A DNA stretch of 64,000 nucleotides from JABIBT01 sp964471565 (GCA_964471565.1 CAYYFK010000001.1:1-64000); one strand, 5' to 3'. Positions 52,228-61,384 are shown, counted from the stretch's first letter. Translations and numbers: made by a program. Notes: generated from the sequence alone by a model not told the origin.

Positions 52228-53205
52228 ATGAAATTACCATCAGAAAGTATTCCAAAAAAAGTATTAGTAAAGAAAGAAGCTGAAACTAGTCTAGATTATG
52301 GAGCAACTCCAGAAAAAAGGTCATTAAAGGAATCTTTAAACTATGGAATTATAAATATAGACAAGCCAAAGGGACCAACATCACACCAGGTTGCAGACTA
52401 TGTAAAAAAAATTCTCAATTTAAAGAAAGTTGGACATTCTGGAACTTTAGATCCTGCAGTAACAGGTTCATTAGTAACTACATTAGGAAATGCAACAAAA
52501 GTTACTCAAGTTTTACTAAAAGGCGGAAAAGAGTATTTATGCTTAATGCATTTACATAAACCTGTAGAAAAGAAAAAAATAGAGAAAGTAATGGACGAAT
52601 TCATCGGAGAAATAACCCAACTTCCTCCAGTAAAATCTTCAATAAAAAGGCAAAAAAGAAAGAGAACTATCTATTACATGAAAATACTTGAAATTGAAGA
52701 ACAAGATGTATTATTCTACGTAGGAACTCAAGCAGGGACATATATTAGGAAACTGTGCCACGATATCGGTCAGAGACTAGAAGTGGGGGCACATATGGCT
52801 CAGTTAATAAGAACAAAAGTGGGACCATACAATGAAAAAACCATGCATACATTACATGAATTAAAGGATGCTTATGAATTTTATAAAGAAGGCAATGAAA
52901 AAGAATTAAAAAAAATAATCCTTCCAGTAGAGTCAGCAATTCAACATTTACCAAAAATTTGGATTCTTGACACAACAGTAGACTCATTAAGCCACGGTGC
53001 AGATTTAAACATTCCAGGGATTTCAAAACTAAATGAATTCTCAAGAAATGAACCGGTGGCAATTCTAACTTTAAAAAATGAGCTAGTTTCACTAGCAGAA
53101 TCCGAATTGTCTTCAGAAGCAATAATGAAAAATGAAAAAGGTTTAGCAGCAGTAACAAAAAAAGTTTTTATGAAATCTGGAATTTATCCAAAAATAGAAA
53201 AATGA
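52228..53205 (+). CDS. cbf5: Cbf5 (archaeal TruB-type) pseudouridine synthase
   Basis: 325 residues. GIINIDKPKGPTSHQVADYV, the catalytic KVGHSGTLDPAVTGSL, FIGEITQLPPVKSSIKR and TYIRKLCHDIG match Cbf5, and the C-terminal ~80 residues form a PUA domain. It isomerises uridines in rRNA with H/ACA guide RNPs and may act on tRNA. It shares a 4-bp overlap with the radical SAM gene. Confidence 0.95.
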   Translation: MKLPSESIPKKVLVKKEAETSLDYGATPEKRSLKESLNYGIINIDKPKGPTSHQVADYVKKILNLKKVGHSGTLDPAVTGSLVTTLGNATKVTQVLLKGGKEYLCLMHLHKPVEKKKIEKVMDEFIGEITQLPPVKSSIKRQKRKRTIYYMKILEIEEQDVLFYVGTQAGTYIRKLCHDIGQRLEVGAHMAQLIRTKVGPYNEKTMHTLHELKDAYEFYKEGNEKELKKIILPVESAIQHLPKIWILDTTVDSLSHGADLNIPGISKLNEFSRNEPVAILTLKNELVSLAESELSSEAIMKNEKGLAAVTKKVFMKSGIYPKIEK

Positions 53206-54179
53206 CCCATCATATAATTAAAGAAGAATCAGAAATTCCTTTAGTCGGAGCAATAGCTTTTGGAATAATAGATAGAGGAACAAATTTACTACAAATCAGA
53301 CCAACATCGGTATGCAACCAAAAATGTCCATTTTGCTCAACCAACGCAAACAACCCAAAAATTCATCCAAACACTTACGAAGTAGAGAAAGACTATTTAA
53401 TAAAAGAACTAAAAAAAGTAATCAAAGAAAAAGAATGTAGTGAAATAGAGGCAAACATAGATTCTGTAGGTGAAATAACTTGCCACCAGAAAATAATTGA
53501 AATAATAAATGAAATTAAAAAAATTAAAGAAGTAACTTTCTTATCCTTACAAACTAACGGATTAACACTAACTAAAGAAAAAATAGACAAAATAAAAAAT
53601 TCTGTAGATAGAATCAACCTATCAATTCACACTTTAGACAAAAAACAGGCTAAAGACTTAGCAGGAAATAATAGCTACGACATTGAAAAAATAAAAGAAA
53701 TAGCTAAATATGCCACAAAAAATAAAATAGAAGTTCTTCTCGCCCCAGTTTGGCTTCCAAAAATAAATGATGAACAGATTCCAAAACTAATTGACTTCGC
53801 AAAAGAAATCAAAGCCAAAATAGGAATTCAAAAATATGAAGTTTACAAATACTCAAGAAAAATGAAAGGGGCAAAGGCAACAAACTATTGGAAATTCTAC
53901 AACGAACTAAAACAGTTAGAGAAAGAAAAACAAATAAAATTAATTCTAAAAAAAGAAGACATGAATATCAAAAAAGTAAAGAGAATTCAAACAACAATGG
54001 AAATCGGAGAAACACTAAACGCAGAGGTAAAATTGCCTGGTTGGCTACCAAATCAAATGATAACAATAGCAAAAGAGAGATGCATAACAGTAAATGATTG
54101 TAATGAAAAAACAGGAACATTTCTAAAATTAAAAATAACTGACAACAAAAATAACATATATTTAGCAAAGAAAGCATAA
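53202..54179 (+). CDS. Radical SAM protein with a possible TRAM-like C-terminus
   Basis: 325 residues. TSVCNQKCPFCSTNA holds the CxxxCxxC cluster motif, followed by the TIM-barrel-type elements LSLQTNGLTLT and INLSIHTLDKKQA. The last 60 residues (GWLPNQMITIAKERCITVNDC...FLKLKITDNKNNIYLAKKA) look like a small beta-barrel, perhaps RNA-binding. It starts in the Cbf5 stop, which hints at RNA modification. Exact reaction unknown. Confidence 0.72.
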   Translation: MTHHIIKEESEIPLVGAIAFGIIDRGTNLLQIRPTSVCNQKCPFCSTNANNPKIHPNTYEVEKDYLIKELKKVIKEKECSEIEANIDSVGEITCHQKIIEIINEIKKIKEVTFLSLQTNGLTLTKEKIDKIKNSVDRINLSIHTLDKKQAKDLAGNNSYDIEKIKEIAKYATKNKIEVLLAPVWLPKINDEQIPKLIDFAKEIKAKIGIQKYEVYKYSRKMKGAKATNYWKFYNELKQLEKEKQIKLILKKEDMNIKKVKRIQTTMEIGETLNAEVKLPGWLPNQMITIAKERCITVNDCNEKTGTFLKLKITDNKNNIYLAKKA

Positions 54180-54227
54180 AATCAATAACTTTTTAAATAG
54201 TTCAAATTAACTAAATATTAAAGCATT

Positions 54228-54234
54228 GGAGGTG
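54228..54234 (+). promoter_or_regulatory. Strong Shine-Dalgarno of the histone-fold gene
   Basis: GGAGGTG, 8 nt before the ATG at 54243. A TATA-like TTTTTTAAATAG sits near 54190-54201, leaving a leader of about 20 nt. Confidence 0.65.
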
Positions 54235-54242
54235 CAAAACAA

Positions 54243-54404
54243 ATGTTAGTAGTAAAATCTAAAATAAAAGAACATTCTGGTGATCTAAATGTTGCTGGTG
54301 ACTTCGCAAATGCACTAGACAAAGAAGTTGAAGCAATGGTCCAAAAAGCTTGTGGACGAGCAAAAGCAAACGGAAGAAAAACATTACAAGCTAGAGACCT
54401 TTAA
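54243..54404 (+). CDS. DUF1931-type small histone-fold protein (53 residues)
   Basis: The sequence MLVVKSKIKEHSGDLNVAGD, then DFANALDKEVEAMVQKACGRAKANGRK, then TLQARDL is a minimal histone fold: short helix, long helix, and the ARDL end shared by archaeal histones. It belongs with the DUF1931-type small histone-fold proteins. A strong Shine-Dalgarno and terminator suggest high expression. Likely DNA-binding chromatin protein; it is shorter than classical archaeal histones (about 65-70). Confidence 0.8.
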   Translation: MLVVKSKIKEHSGDLNVAGDFANALDKEVEAMVQKACGRAKANGRKTLQARDL

Positions 54405-54427
54405 TTTCTTTTTCTTTTTTTTATTTT
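54405..54427 (+). terminator. T-rich terminator after the histone-fold gene
   Basis: T-runs of 3, 5 and 9 separated by C follow the stop codon, typical of archaeal termination. Confidence 0.5.
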
Positions 54428-54482
54428 AAAATAGTTAAATATATATAGTTAGACTCCTCATTATTAAAAAAGGAGGCAAAAA

Positions 54483-54692
54483 ATGAAAACTAAAACTCTA
54501 ATTATCATATTAATAGTAATTGCAGTACTCTTAGCAATCTTTTACGGAATTAAAGAAAATGTGCAAAATTCCCCTCCACGGTTTAAAGATGCTGCTGGTT
54601 CGTGCAGTGGCGGATGTGAAGGAGATAGTGACTGTAATCAACAGTCAGGATGTGCTTGCGTAGGTGGAGAATGTAAAAAGGTCTGGGCATAG
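54483..54692 (+). CDS. Knottin-like Cys-rich membrane-tethered peptide
   Basis: 69 residues with a GGAGG Shine-Dalgarno (54472-54476). An N-terminal hydrophobic segment (TLIIILIVIAVLLAIFYGI) is followed by a compact end with six Cys: SCSGGCEGDSDCNQQSGCAC and then VGGEC. The spacing C-3-C-5-C-5-C-1-C-4-C fits the inhibitor cystine-knot pattern, and the CxxDSDC segment recalls squash-type inhibitors and EB-like modules. Probably an exported disulfide-rich peptide. Homology is not established; convergent spacing is possible. Confidence 0.6.
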   Translation: MKTKTLIIILIVIAVLLAIFYGIKENVQNSPPRFKDAAGSCSGGCEGDSDCNQQSGCACVGGECKKVWA

Positions 54693-54702
54693 CTTCTAGA
54701 AA

Positions 54703-55110
54703 ATGAGTAAAAGAAAAGGTACTTTGTATGAAAGAGAATTATTTCATATGTTTTGGAATAGTAGTTGGGCTGCAGTAAGATCTGCAGGATCTGGATCAAC
54801 CCCATTACCTGCTCCAGATATATTGGCAGGAAATAAAGAAAAATTATTAGCTATAGAATGTAAGGCAATAAAAACCAAATCAAAACATTTCAAAAAAGAA
54901 GAAATAGATCAACTAAAAATTTTCTCAGAAACAATAAATGCATCACCAACAATAGCAATGAGATTCGATAATAAAGGCTGGTTTTTCCTAGATGTAAACA
55001 ATTTAAAAGAAAATAAAAATGGAAACTACACAATAACCTTTAATCTTTGTCAAAAAGAAGGAATTGAGTTTGCCGAACTAATCGGTGATTACAAACAAGA
55101 TAAACTATAA
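54703..55110 (+). CDS. hjc: Holliday junction resolvase Hjc
   Basis: 135 residues. GTLYERELFHMFWNSSWAAVRSAGSGST, then PDILAGNKEKLLAIECKAIK carry the Hjc PD-(E)xK nuclease residues (Glu, Asp, ExK). Archaeal Hjc resolves four-way junctions in recombination. It starts 10 nt after the knottin-like gene's stop and may be co-transcribed with it. Confidence 0.92.
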   Translation: MSKRKGTLYERELFHMFWNSSWAAVRSAGSGSTPLPAPDILAGNKEKLLAIECKAIKTKSKHFKKEEIDQLKIFSETINASPTIAMRFDNKGWFFLDVNNLKENKNGNYTITFNLCQKEGIEFAELIGDYKQDKL

Positions 55111-55142
55111 GTTTAAAAATCCGAATCAGCTCCCCAAAGAAA

Positions 55143-56540
55143 GTGAGGTTGATTTTATTATTAACAATTTTATTAATAATTCCAAATTCTTTAGCATCTA
55201 TACAAATAACTGAAATTATGTATAACCCAGAAGGAAGCGATAATAATCACGAATACATCGAATTAATAACAAATATGAATCTAACTGGATTTATAATTCA
55301 AGATTCTTCTTCAGAAGATGTCCTAGAGTTATTAAAATACATCCCATCAAATTATTCTTTAATTGTAGAAGAAGGATTCAATCATACTGACATAAATGCA
55401 ACAATTTATTCTGTTGGGGCAACAATAGGAAACAGCTTAAACAATGATGGAGACACAATAATAATAAAAAATCAAACTACTGTTTTTGATGCGATTCACT
55501 ATTACTCTTCTTGGGGCGGAGAAAACAACGGAAATTCACTATGTATTCTTGATTACCAATGGAAAGAATGTCCAAAAACTCCTGGATATGAAAATATTGC
55601 ATCTCTAAAAAATTATTCAATAGAAATAAATGAATTTTTACCAAATCCACAAGGGTATGATAACGCAGATAATCCAGAGGGAGAATGGATAGAAATAATA
55701 AATTTTGGAGAAAAAGTTGAATTAACTGGTTGTTATTTTCAAGACAATGCAAACCATAAGACGTACATAACAGACACAACCACGATTAATACAACAATAA
55801 ATAAATATCTAGTAGTGTACATTGATGGGCTATTATTAAACAATGAAGGAGTAGAAAAAATAAAATTATTCGACCCATACAATAATCTAATAGACCAAGT
55901 TTCCTATGGCTCTTCAACAGAGGGGCTCTCTTGGTCAAAAATAAACGAAAATTGGATTCAAACAGTCCCTTCACCAAACCAAGAAAATCCAGAAAACAAA
56001 ACATATTTAGAATCAAGTATAAAAATAGAAAAAGTTTATCTAGGAACAGACTATAAGGCAAAGTTTGGAGATAATCTTAGGGTAAAATTAGAAATATATA
56101 AAGGAAACACAACAAAAAATTCTATATCTATGTGGATAGAAAAAAACAACGAACCAGTCAGTAAAAGAACAAGATTCAGCATAGAGAAAAAATACGAAGA
56201 TACTCCAATAACTATACCAATTCAAATATTTCCAAATTGCAACGAGAAACTTGAAGATGGCCGGTACCACATAAAAGTAGAAGGTTTAGATAGAACAGAT
56301 AGTCAAGAAATAAAAATAGAAGGAATAACAAAAAACCTATGTGAAGAAGTAAAATGTTCATCAGAGAAGATTTTCAAAGAATCATGTTCCGAAAATAATA
56401 TAAACCCTTCATCTTCCACAGTAAATGAAATTATTTATGAATCAACAAACAAAAAAACAGACAGAATTGCAGTATATCTCCTCTGTTTAACGTTGGTTTT
56501 TATAATAATACAATTAACTACAGAAAAATGGAAAAAATAA
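55143..56540 (+). CDS. Secreted lamin-tail-domain protein with C-terminal anchor
   Basis: 465 residues, probable GTG start. A signal peptide (RLILLLTILLIIPNSLA) is followed by two lamin-tail domains, one starting IQITEIMYNPEGSDNNHEYIEL and one starting IEINEFLPNPQGYDNADNPEGEWIEI. A beta-rich domain and a C-terminal membrane helix (IAVYLLCLTLVFIIIQLT) close it. Several N-glycosylation sites are present. It is exposed on the outer face. Ligand unknown. Confidence 0.78.
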   Translation: MRLILLLTILLIIPNSLASIQITEIMYNPEGSDNNHEYIELITNMNLTGFIIQDSSSEDVLELLKYIPSNYSLIVEEGFNHTDINATIYSVGATIGNSLNNDGDTIIIKNQTTVFDAIHYYSSWGGENNGNSLCILDYQWKECPKTPGYENIASLKNYSIEINEFLPNPQGYDNADNPEGEWIEIINFGEKVELTGCYFQDNANHKTYITDTTTINTTINKYLVVYIDGLLLNNEGVEKIKLFDPYNNLIDQVSYGSSTEGLSWSKINENWIQTVPSPNQENPENKTYLESSIKIEKVYLGTDYKAKFGDNLRVKLEIYKGNTTKNSISMWIEKNNEPVSKRTRFSIEKKYEDTPITIPIQIFPNCNEKLEDGRYHIKVEGLDRTDSQEIKIEGITKNLCEEVKCSSEKIFKESCSENNINPSSSTVNEIIYESTNKKTDRIAVYLLCLTLVFIIIQLTTEKWKK

Positions 56541-56983
56541 AAATAAATACAATTATTGAAATTGCAGGCGCACCAGTAGAACATGTAAAAGGAACCATAG
56601 ATAAAATGATGGACATCCTTAAAAAAAATGAAAAAATAGAGATAATCAAACAAGAGATAGCTTCTCCAAAGAAAAATGAAGTAGCTCATCCAAATGACCC
56701 AAAACAAAAAGTAGAGGTATTTTCATCGTTCGCAGAATTAGAGTTAGACTTTCCAAACTTTGATGAATTATTACAATTTTGTTTTGTATTTATGCCCTCA
56801 TCAATAGAAATTGTAGAGCCACAAGAAATAAAAATAAAGCAAAAAGATTTGGAAAATCCATTAAATGATCTATTAGCTAAATTACATAATCAAGCAAGAG
56901 TTATAATGGAGTATGATGCTTTAAGAAAACAAATAATGGCAATGCAACAACAAAAAGCTAATTCTTCTCAAAAGGAAGATTAG
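56528..56983 (+). CDS. Conserved-looking small protein, unassigned
   Basis: 151 residues, soluble. It starts MEKIKINTIIEIAGAPVEHV and includes an acidic/hydrophobic middle (EVFSSFAELELDFPNFDELLQFCFVFM). A Gln/Met-rich helical tail (KQIMAMQQQKANSSQ) ends it, possibly a coiled coil. Its start overlaps the lamin-tail gene by 13 bp, and its 3' end overlaps the convergent gene by 26 bp. No family recognised. Confidence 0.6.
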   Translation: MEKIKINTIIEIAGAPVEHVKGTIDKMMDILKKNEKIEIIKQEIASPKKNEVAHPNDPKQKVEVFSSFAELELDFPNFDELLQFCFVFMPSSIEIVEPQEIKIKQKDLENPLNDLLAKLHNQARVIMEYDALRKQIMAMQQQKANSSQKED

Positions 56984-58193
56984 TATTTCTTTTTGATTTT
57001 TTATATTTTATTAAAATTAAAACTGCGAGAACTATAACAAAGGCCAATATTCCAAAAAGAAGAGACTTATTACTACTGGGCGCATCTGGTTCTTTCTCTT
57101 CCCTAGAATTATTAATTTGGGGAGTAGTATCATTTATAGGTTGTTCTCCAGCCGACAAAATATTAATCATAATATCAATGCTATCATAAACCTCATCATT
57201 ATATTTAACTTCAAGATTTCCTTCATAAACTCCACTTTCTCCTTTTTTGTCTTCATTGACATAAAAATGATTTACAATTTCCTTTCCTGCCACAATAGTT
57301 TCAACATTAGCAAACTCTAAGTCAATTATATCAGCAAGATTTCCAGTCAACTCAAAATTCACATCATTCAAATCCTGATTAAAATCATTAAATACCTTAA
57401 CAAACCCAGAATCACTTTCGCCAAGCATTAAATCCGCATCAAACCCCCTTTGAATAAATACAAGTCCCCCAACAGCTTGAGTTTCATTGGTAATATTGAT
57501 AGGTTCAGAAACATTTTCTTCTTCAGAAATAACAATTCCCTCTATAAATATAGGAATGGAGTAAGATAAATTTTCATGGCCCATATAAATAAAAGATTCT
57601 GACTTGTTTGCAAAAGAAGAAGAGACATAAAACTTAACAACCCTAGACGAACCAGAATTTAAAGAAAAGTAATCATAATTAGTAAAAATAAAATTGTCCA
57701 AAAAAGAGATATTTACAAAGGCAGTTTCTTCAGACGGATTATTCAATTCTATTTCAAACCAATTGCTATTTTCTAAATTAACATTAACCAACGCAGGACT
57801 AATAGTAAAAACAGGTCCTTCTAAACTAGTTATATCCAAATTAAAAAACTGATCCTCTTCTACTAAAACATTATTATCCACATAAAGAACATTTTCTATA
57901 ACGAAATCATAGTTCCCACTATCTAAATCAACAGGCAAATCAAAATAAAAATAAGTATAATTTTCAAAGTCCACTAAGACTGGATAAATATCAAAAGTTG
58001 ATCCATTAAAGCCCATATAGAAATCATTTGATCTAATTACATCATCAAAGGATTCATCAAAAAATATTTTTCCTTGAACCGTCTCTCCAGAAAAATATGA
58101 GCTTTTTTCAAATTCTAAAGTTAGGGGGGCAGCAAAAGAAAAATTGCAAAAAATAATTGCAAAAAAAACTAAAACTAATATTCGAAGATTCAT
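56958..58193 (-). CDS. Secreted Ig-like surface protein with membrane anchor
   Basis: 411 residues. A signal peptide (ILVLVFFAIIFCNFSFA) is followed by repeated beta-sandwich units (SYFSGETVQGKIFFDES, FSLNSGSSRVVKFYV, GESGVYEGNLEVKYN). A linker, and a C-terminal helix (SLLFGILAFVIVLAVLILI) with a basic end. Several N-glycosylation sites. It is typical of archaeal surface proteins carrying archaeal BIG-like domains. It lies 2 nt downstream of the toroid protein gene in the same direction, so the two are likely one operon. Confidence 0.75.
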   Translation of the reverse strand: MNLRILVLVFFAIIFCNFSFAAPLTLEFEKSSYFSGETVQGKIFFDESFDDVIRSNDFYMGFNGSTFDIYPVLVDFENYTYFYFDLPVDLDSGNYDFVIENVLYVDNNVLVEEDQFFNLDITSLEGPVFTISPALVNVNLENSNWFEIELNNPSEETAFVNISFLDNFIFTNYDYFSLNSGSSRVVKFYVSSSFANKSESFIYMGHENLSYSIPIFIEGIVISEEENVSEPINITNETQAVGGLVFIQRGFDADLMLGESDSGFVKVFNDFNQDLNDVNFELTGNLADIIDLEFANVETIVAGKEIVNHFYVNEDKKGESGVYEGNLEVKYNDEVYDSIDIMINILSAGEQPINDTTPQINNSREEKEPDAPSSNKSLLFGILAFVIVLAVLILIKYKKSKRNTNLPFEKN

Positions 58194-58194
58194 T

Positions 58195-59940
58195 TTATTT
58201 TTTCAAAACGTCTCTTGCCTTCTTCAAAGATTCCTCCAATTCTTTTTCTAGTTTTGAGTCTCTCCTAGCAAGATTTGGATTCGTAGCTGGTCTTTTAATT
58301 GGAACCCTCTGTCTAGTTGTCTTGAAAGGGAAAGGGCTAGCCTTTGGAGGTTGTTTTCCTCCTCTTTTTTTGCCAGAAGTTTTATCTTTGAAATATCTCA
58401 TATAAACATAATAAAATATAGCAACTCCCAATAAAACAGCTAAAACAGCAACCAACCATTTCAACCAAGAACTTTTTTTCTCACACTTATTAGACGCCTT
58501 ATTACATCTCTCTCCATCTCCACAATCATCATCATCCACACATTCTTCATCATCATAATCATCGTCATCTCCATCATCATCACCATCATCCTCTCCACAA
58601 TAATCTAAACAATCCATACGACAACTAGAGCAACTTTCTCCACCAAGTCTATCACAAAATCCATCACCACAAGGATCCTCATCTGGGTCTTGAGGATTGC
58701 CTGTTTCATTAGTTTCACTTTCTAAAACACATTCACATGAATCTATACATATTTCTCCAAGCGTTACATTACAATGGGTATCAACTTCACAATCTTCTTC
58801 ATCATCCATGTATCCATCGCCACAGTAATTTCCATCATCTACTCCGCCATCATAAGGAATATAATCTTTTCCATAAAGAACATAAAGTATAAATGCAGTA
58901 TCTCTTATATTGCCATTCCAACTACCATCATCCATTTGTTGAGTGGCCAACCACTCAGAAGCATCCCTTATATTTGCACTATTTGAACTAGCTTTTTGTT
59001 TCAGTGCCAAGATTGCCAAAGCAGTATATTCTTCTTCACCAGCTCCTTCTTCATCAACGCCCCAACTTCCATCTGGCCACTGAGCTCCCTTTAACCAAGT
59101 AGAATACTGACCAGTATCTGAAGAATCTAATAACATATACAAAAAGGCATTTCTAGCAATATTTGATGGGCATTTAAATCTCAAATAAGGATTTACGTAT
59201 GTTTCTTCTCCAAGCTTGTCTAAAACCCAAGCAGCATAACCACTATACTCACAACTACAACTTCCTTGATTAGTCAAAAAACATCCATTTTCCAAATTCA
59301 TATTTTTTCCTTGATCAAATAAATAATATTCATCACTAGTCTGCCAAATCAAAGAAGGAGAATAAGTTCCTCCTAATTCACAAGAAACATCTATATCTTC
59401 ATTAATTCCCACTAAACTTATACAACTCTCAAAATCTATCCAATTTGAATCTCCGCAACTAGAACTAATTTGTCCTTCAACTACACTAAATGTATGTGTA
59501 GTACCAGTTTGATCATGATTTAAAGTACATTCTCCTTCATGGGCCGTATCAACTTGTATATACCAATTTCCTCCAGTAAAAGCCAACACATATTGTGTTT
59601 TTAGCCATTCTACTTCCTCTGTCATATCCTCTCCAACGTTATTTAATGCCAAAGTAGCCAAAGAGGTGTCCTTAATTGTATCCCAATATCCTCCACTATA
59701 TTCCAATTCTCTCAACTTATCAATTCCTTCTGTAATATTATAATCTCCACTTCCCAAGGCCAAAACAGACAATGCTACTTCATCAACATTCTCATTCCAC
59801 GAACTAGAATTCATTTGTTCATATAACCACTCATAGGCTTGAGTTTTATTAATTTCAGAACTAGTAGCAGCATTAGCAGAGCTAGCTAAAAGAATAACAA
59901 AAAATACCAATAAGAATACACTATTCCCTCTTTTCTTCAT
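58195..59940 (-). CDS. Anchored terpenoid-cyclase-like alpha/alpha-toroid protein
   Basis: 581 residues. A signal peptide precedes repeats of the squalene-cyclase/prenyltransferase type (QAYEWLYEQMNSSSWNENVDE, WLKGAQWPDGSWGVDEEG, WLATQQMDDGSWNGNIRDTA) around an inserted Cys domain. Then come EGF/EB-like Cys clusters (CGDGFCDRLGGESCSSCRMDC, CVDDDDCGDGERCNKASNKC), a poly-Asp linker, a membrane helix (WLKWLVAVLAVLLGVAIFYYVYM) and a basic cytoplasmic tail. No DxDD catalytic motif is visible, so it is probably a binding toroid rather than a cyclase. A surface protein. Confidence 0.75.
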   Translation of the reverse strand: MKKRGNSVFLLVFFVILLASSANAATSSEINKTQAYEWLYEQMNSSSWNENVDEVALSVLALGSGDYNITEGIDKLRELEYSGGYWDTIKDTSLATLALNNVGEDMTEEVEWLKTQYVLAFTGGNWYIQVDTAHEGECTLNHDQTGTTHTFSVVEGQISSSCGDSNWIDFESCISLVGINEDIDVSCELGGTYSPSLIWQTSDEYYLFDQGKNMNLENGCFLTNQGSCSCEYSGYAAWVLDKLGEETYVNPYLRFKCPSNIARNAFLYMLLDSSDTGQYSTWLKGAQWPDGSWGVDEEGAGEEEYTALAILALKQKASSNSANIRDASEWLATQQMDDGSWNGNIRDTAFILYVLYGKDYIPYDGGVDDGNYCGDGYMDDEEDCEVDTHCNVTLGEICIDSCECVLESETNETGNPQDPDEDPCGDGFCDRLGGESCSSCRMDCLDYCGEDDGDDDGDDDDYDDEECVDDDDCGDGERCNKASNKCEKKSSWLKWLVAVLAVLLGVAIFYYVYMRYFKDKTSGKKRGGKQPPKASPFPFKTTRQRVPIKRPATNPNLARRDSKLEKELEESLKKARDVLKK

Positions 59941-59990
59941 ATAGAAGAAATAAGGGTAAATTATTTAAAAAAGTTTCTATGAAGATAATT

Positions 59991-60587
59991 ATGCAAATAT
60001 CAAATATAAAAGAGATAGAATACCTAGCAAAAGGAAAAAGAGGCATTATTTACACTGGAATGTTAAATGGAGAGAAAGTTTCGATAAAGAAAAAACACCC
60101 AGACTCCGAAGCAATTGGTAGAATAAAAAACGAAGCAAAGTTCCTCAAAATATTAAATAAATATGATGTAGGTCCAAAATTAGTAAAAACTGGGAAAGAT
60201 TTTATAGTTTATATTTATGTAGAAGGAGATTTTCTACCAGAATTTCTTGAAAAAGAAAAAAGCAAAGAGAAAAAGAGAAAAGTTTTAGTTTCTATTTTAA
60301 AAAAAGCGAGAACATTAGATAAATTAAAAATAAATAAATTAGAATTTACACGACCATTAAAACATATTTTAATTAAATATCCTAAAGTTACTATTCTAGA
60401 TTTTGAAAGATGTTATTATACAGAACATCCAAAAAATGTTACCCAATTTTCCCAATACCTAATTAAAAATAATTTAATGGAAAATGACATTAAAGTTTTT
60501 CAAAATTATAAAGAAAATCAAACAGAAAAAAACTTTAAAGAAATTTTAAAATTAATAAAAAAGAAAAAGAAATTAAAGGTAGAATGA
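59991..60587 (+). CDS. Small kinase-fold protein, archaeal
   Basis: About 198 residues. A nucleotide-binding N-lobe (EYLAKGKRGIIYTGMLNGEKVSIKKK with a Lys) and a C-lobe ending FTRPLKHILIKYPKVTILDFERCYY, with DFE in place of DFG, are visible. The HRD motif is not clear, so it may be a divergent RIO/Bud32-like kinase. The ATG at 59991 is preferred over 59979 because TATTTAAA (59962-59969) is centred about 25 nt before it. It overlaps the convergent lipoprotein gene by 15 bp. Confidence 0.62.
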   Translation: MQISNIKEIEYLAKGKRGIIYTGMLNGEKVSIKKKHPDSEAIGRIKNEAKFLKILNKYDVGPKLVKTGKDFIVYIYVEGDFLPEFLEKEKSKEKKRKVLVSILKKARTLDKLKINKLEFTRPLKHILIKYPKVTILDFERCYYTEHPKNVTQFSQYLIKNNLMENDIKVFQNYKENQTEKNFKEILKLIKKKKKLKVE

Positions 60588-61373
60588 AAAAGCAAACTCC
60601 TCATTCTCAAGGTACAAATCTGGTTCATGGATAACCATGTAATTTCCCACTTGGATTTCTTCTTCACATTTCCCATAGTAGCCTCCTTCTCCGCACTCAC
60701 CACTTCCTTCTATATTCCAGATGTATAACTCATCAGCCTCGGATGTGTCCGGATGGTATCCAAAGTAGTTAAATGCACTAACATCACATTTACCAGTTGA
60801 CATCCATCTCAAAAGAACCAAATGGTCACCAGTCAAATCTTCTCCACCAATATTAATTTGTCCTTCAAAAGGATTATACCATACCTGAGCCGATTCTCCA
60901 TTTCCTGTGGCAGGAATTATTTTGAAATTCATGCCAAAATATTCTTGGAATACTCCATCAGAGTCTTCATAATAGATTGGTCCCCACAGTCCCCTTACAC
61001 TAGTTGGAACAACAATAACAACCCTTCCAGTCTCAAAAGATCCAACTTTGAACCCTTTATCCTGACTTTCCCATCCGATTGCAGTAAATTCTAGAACATC
61101 TTTTTCTATACTACTACCACTACCATCATAGATGTCATAATGTTCCTTTATTTCAATACGATAAGGATATTCGGTAACACATGAACCACAATCCTCCTCA
61201 CAAACCTGACAGGTTTCATCAAAATCACAATTACCATCACCACAATAAGGGCCACCGCCTCCGCCGCCTCCGCCGCCCATATACCGAATATTACTCTTTT
61301 CTGGCAGCTCAGCACAACTAGAAACAAATAAAGCTCCAACTAAAAACAATGCTATAAAAATAAATTTTTTCAT
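60573..61373 (-). CDS. Lipoprotein, unassigned
   Basis: 266 residues. A signal peptide with lipobox (FVSSC) is followed by MGGGGGGGGG-type glycine run and a Cys cluster (YCGDGNCDFDETCQVCEEDCGSC). The rest is beta-rich with few recognisable features. The leader (Shine-Dalgarno plus start, 22 bp) is identical to that of the lipoprotein at 42616. A CATATATATATATG tract upstream may be its TATA region. Confidence 0.7.
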   Translation of the reverse strand: MKKFIFIALFLVGALFVSSCAELPEKSNIRYMGGGGGGGGGPYCGDGNCDFDETCQVCEEDCGSCVTEYPYRIEIKEHYDIYDGSGSSIEKDVLEFTAIGWESQDKGFKVGSFETGRVVIVVPTSVRGLWGPIYYEDSDGVFQEYFGMNFKIIPATGNGESAQVWYNPFEGQINIGGEDLTGDHLVLLRWMSTGKCDVSAFNYFGYHPDTSEADELYIWNIEGSGECGEGGYYGKCEEEIQVGNYMVIHEPDLYLENEEFAFSFYL

Positions 61374-61378
61374 TATAT

Positions 61379-61384
61379 CACCTC
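61379..61384 (-). promoter_or_regulatory. Shine-Dalgarno of lipoprotein 2 (shared leader)
   Basis: GAGGTG about 5 nt before the ATG at 61373, in a 22-bp block identical to the one before the lipoprotein at 42616. Confidence 0.65.

Noticed and set aside
52745..53158. A Leu-rich minus-strand ORF in cbf5
   Set aside because: Shadow of the real gene; composition is typical of antisense frames in an AT-rich genome.
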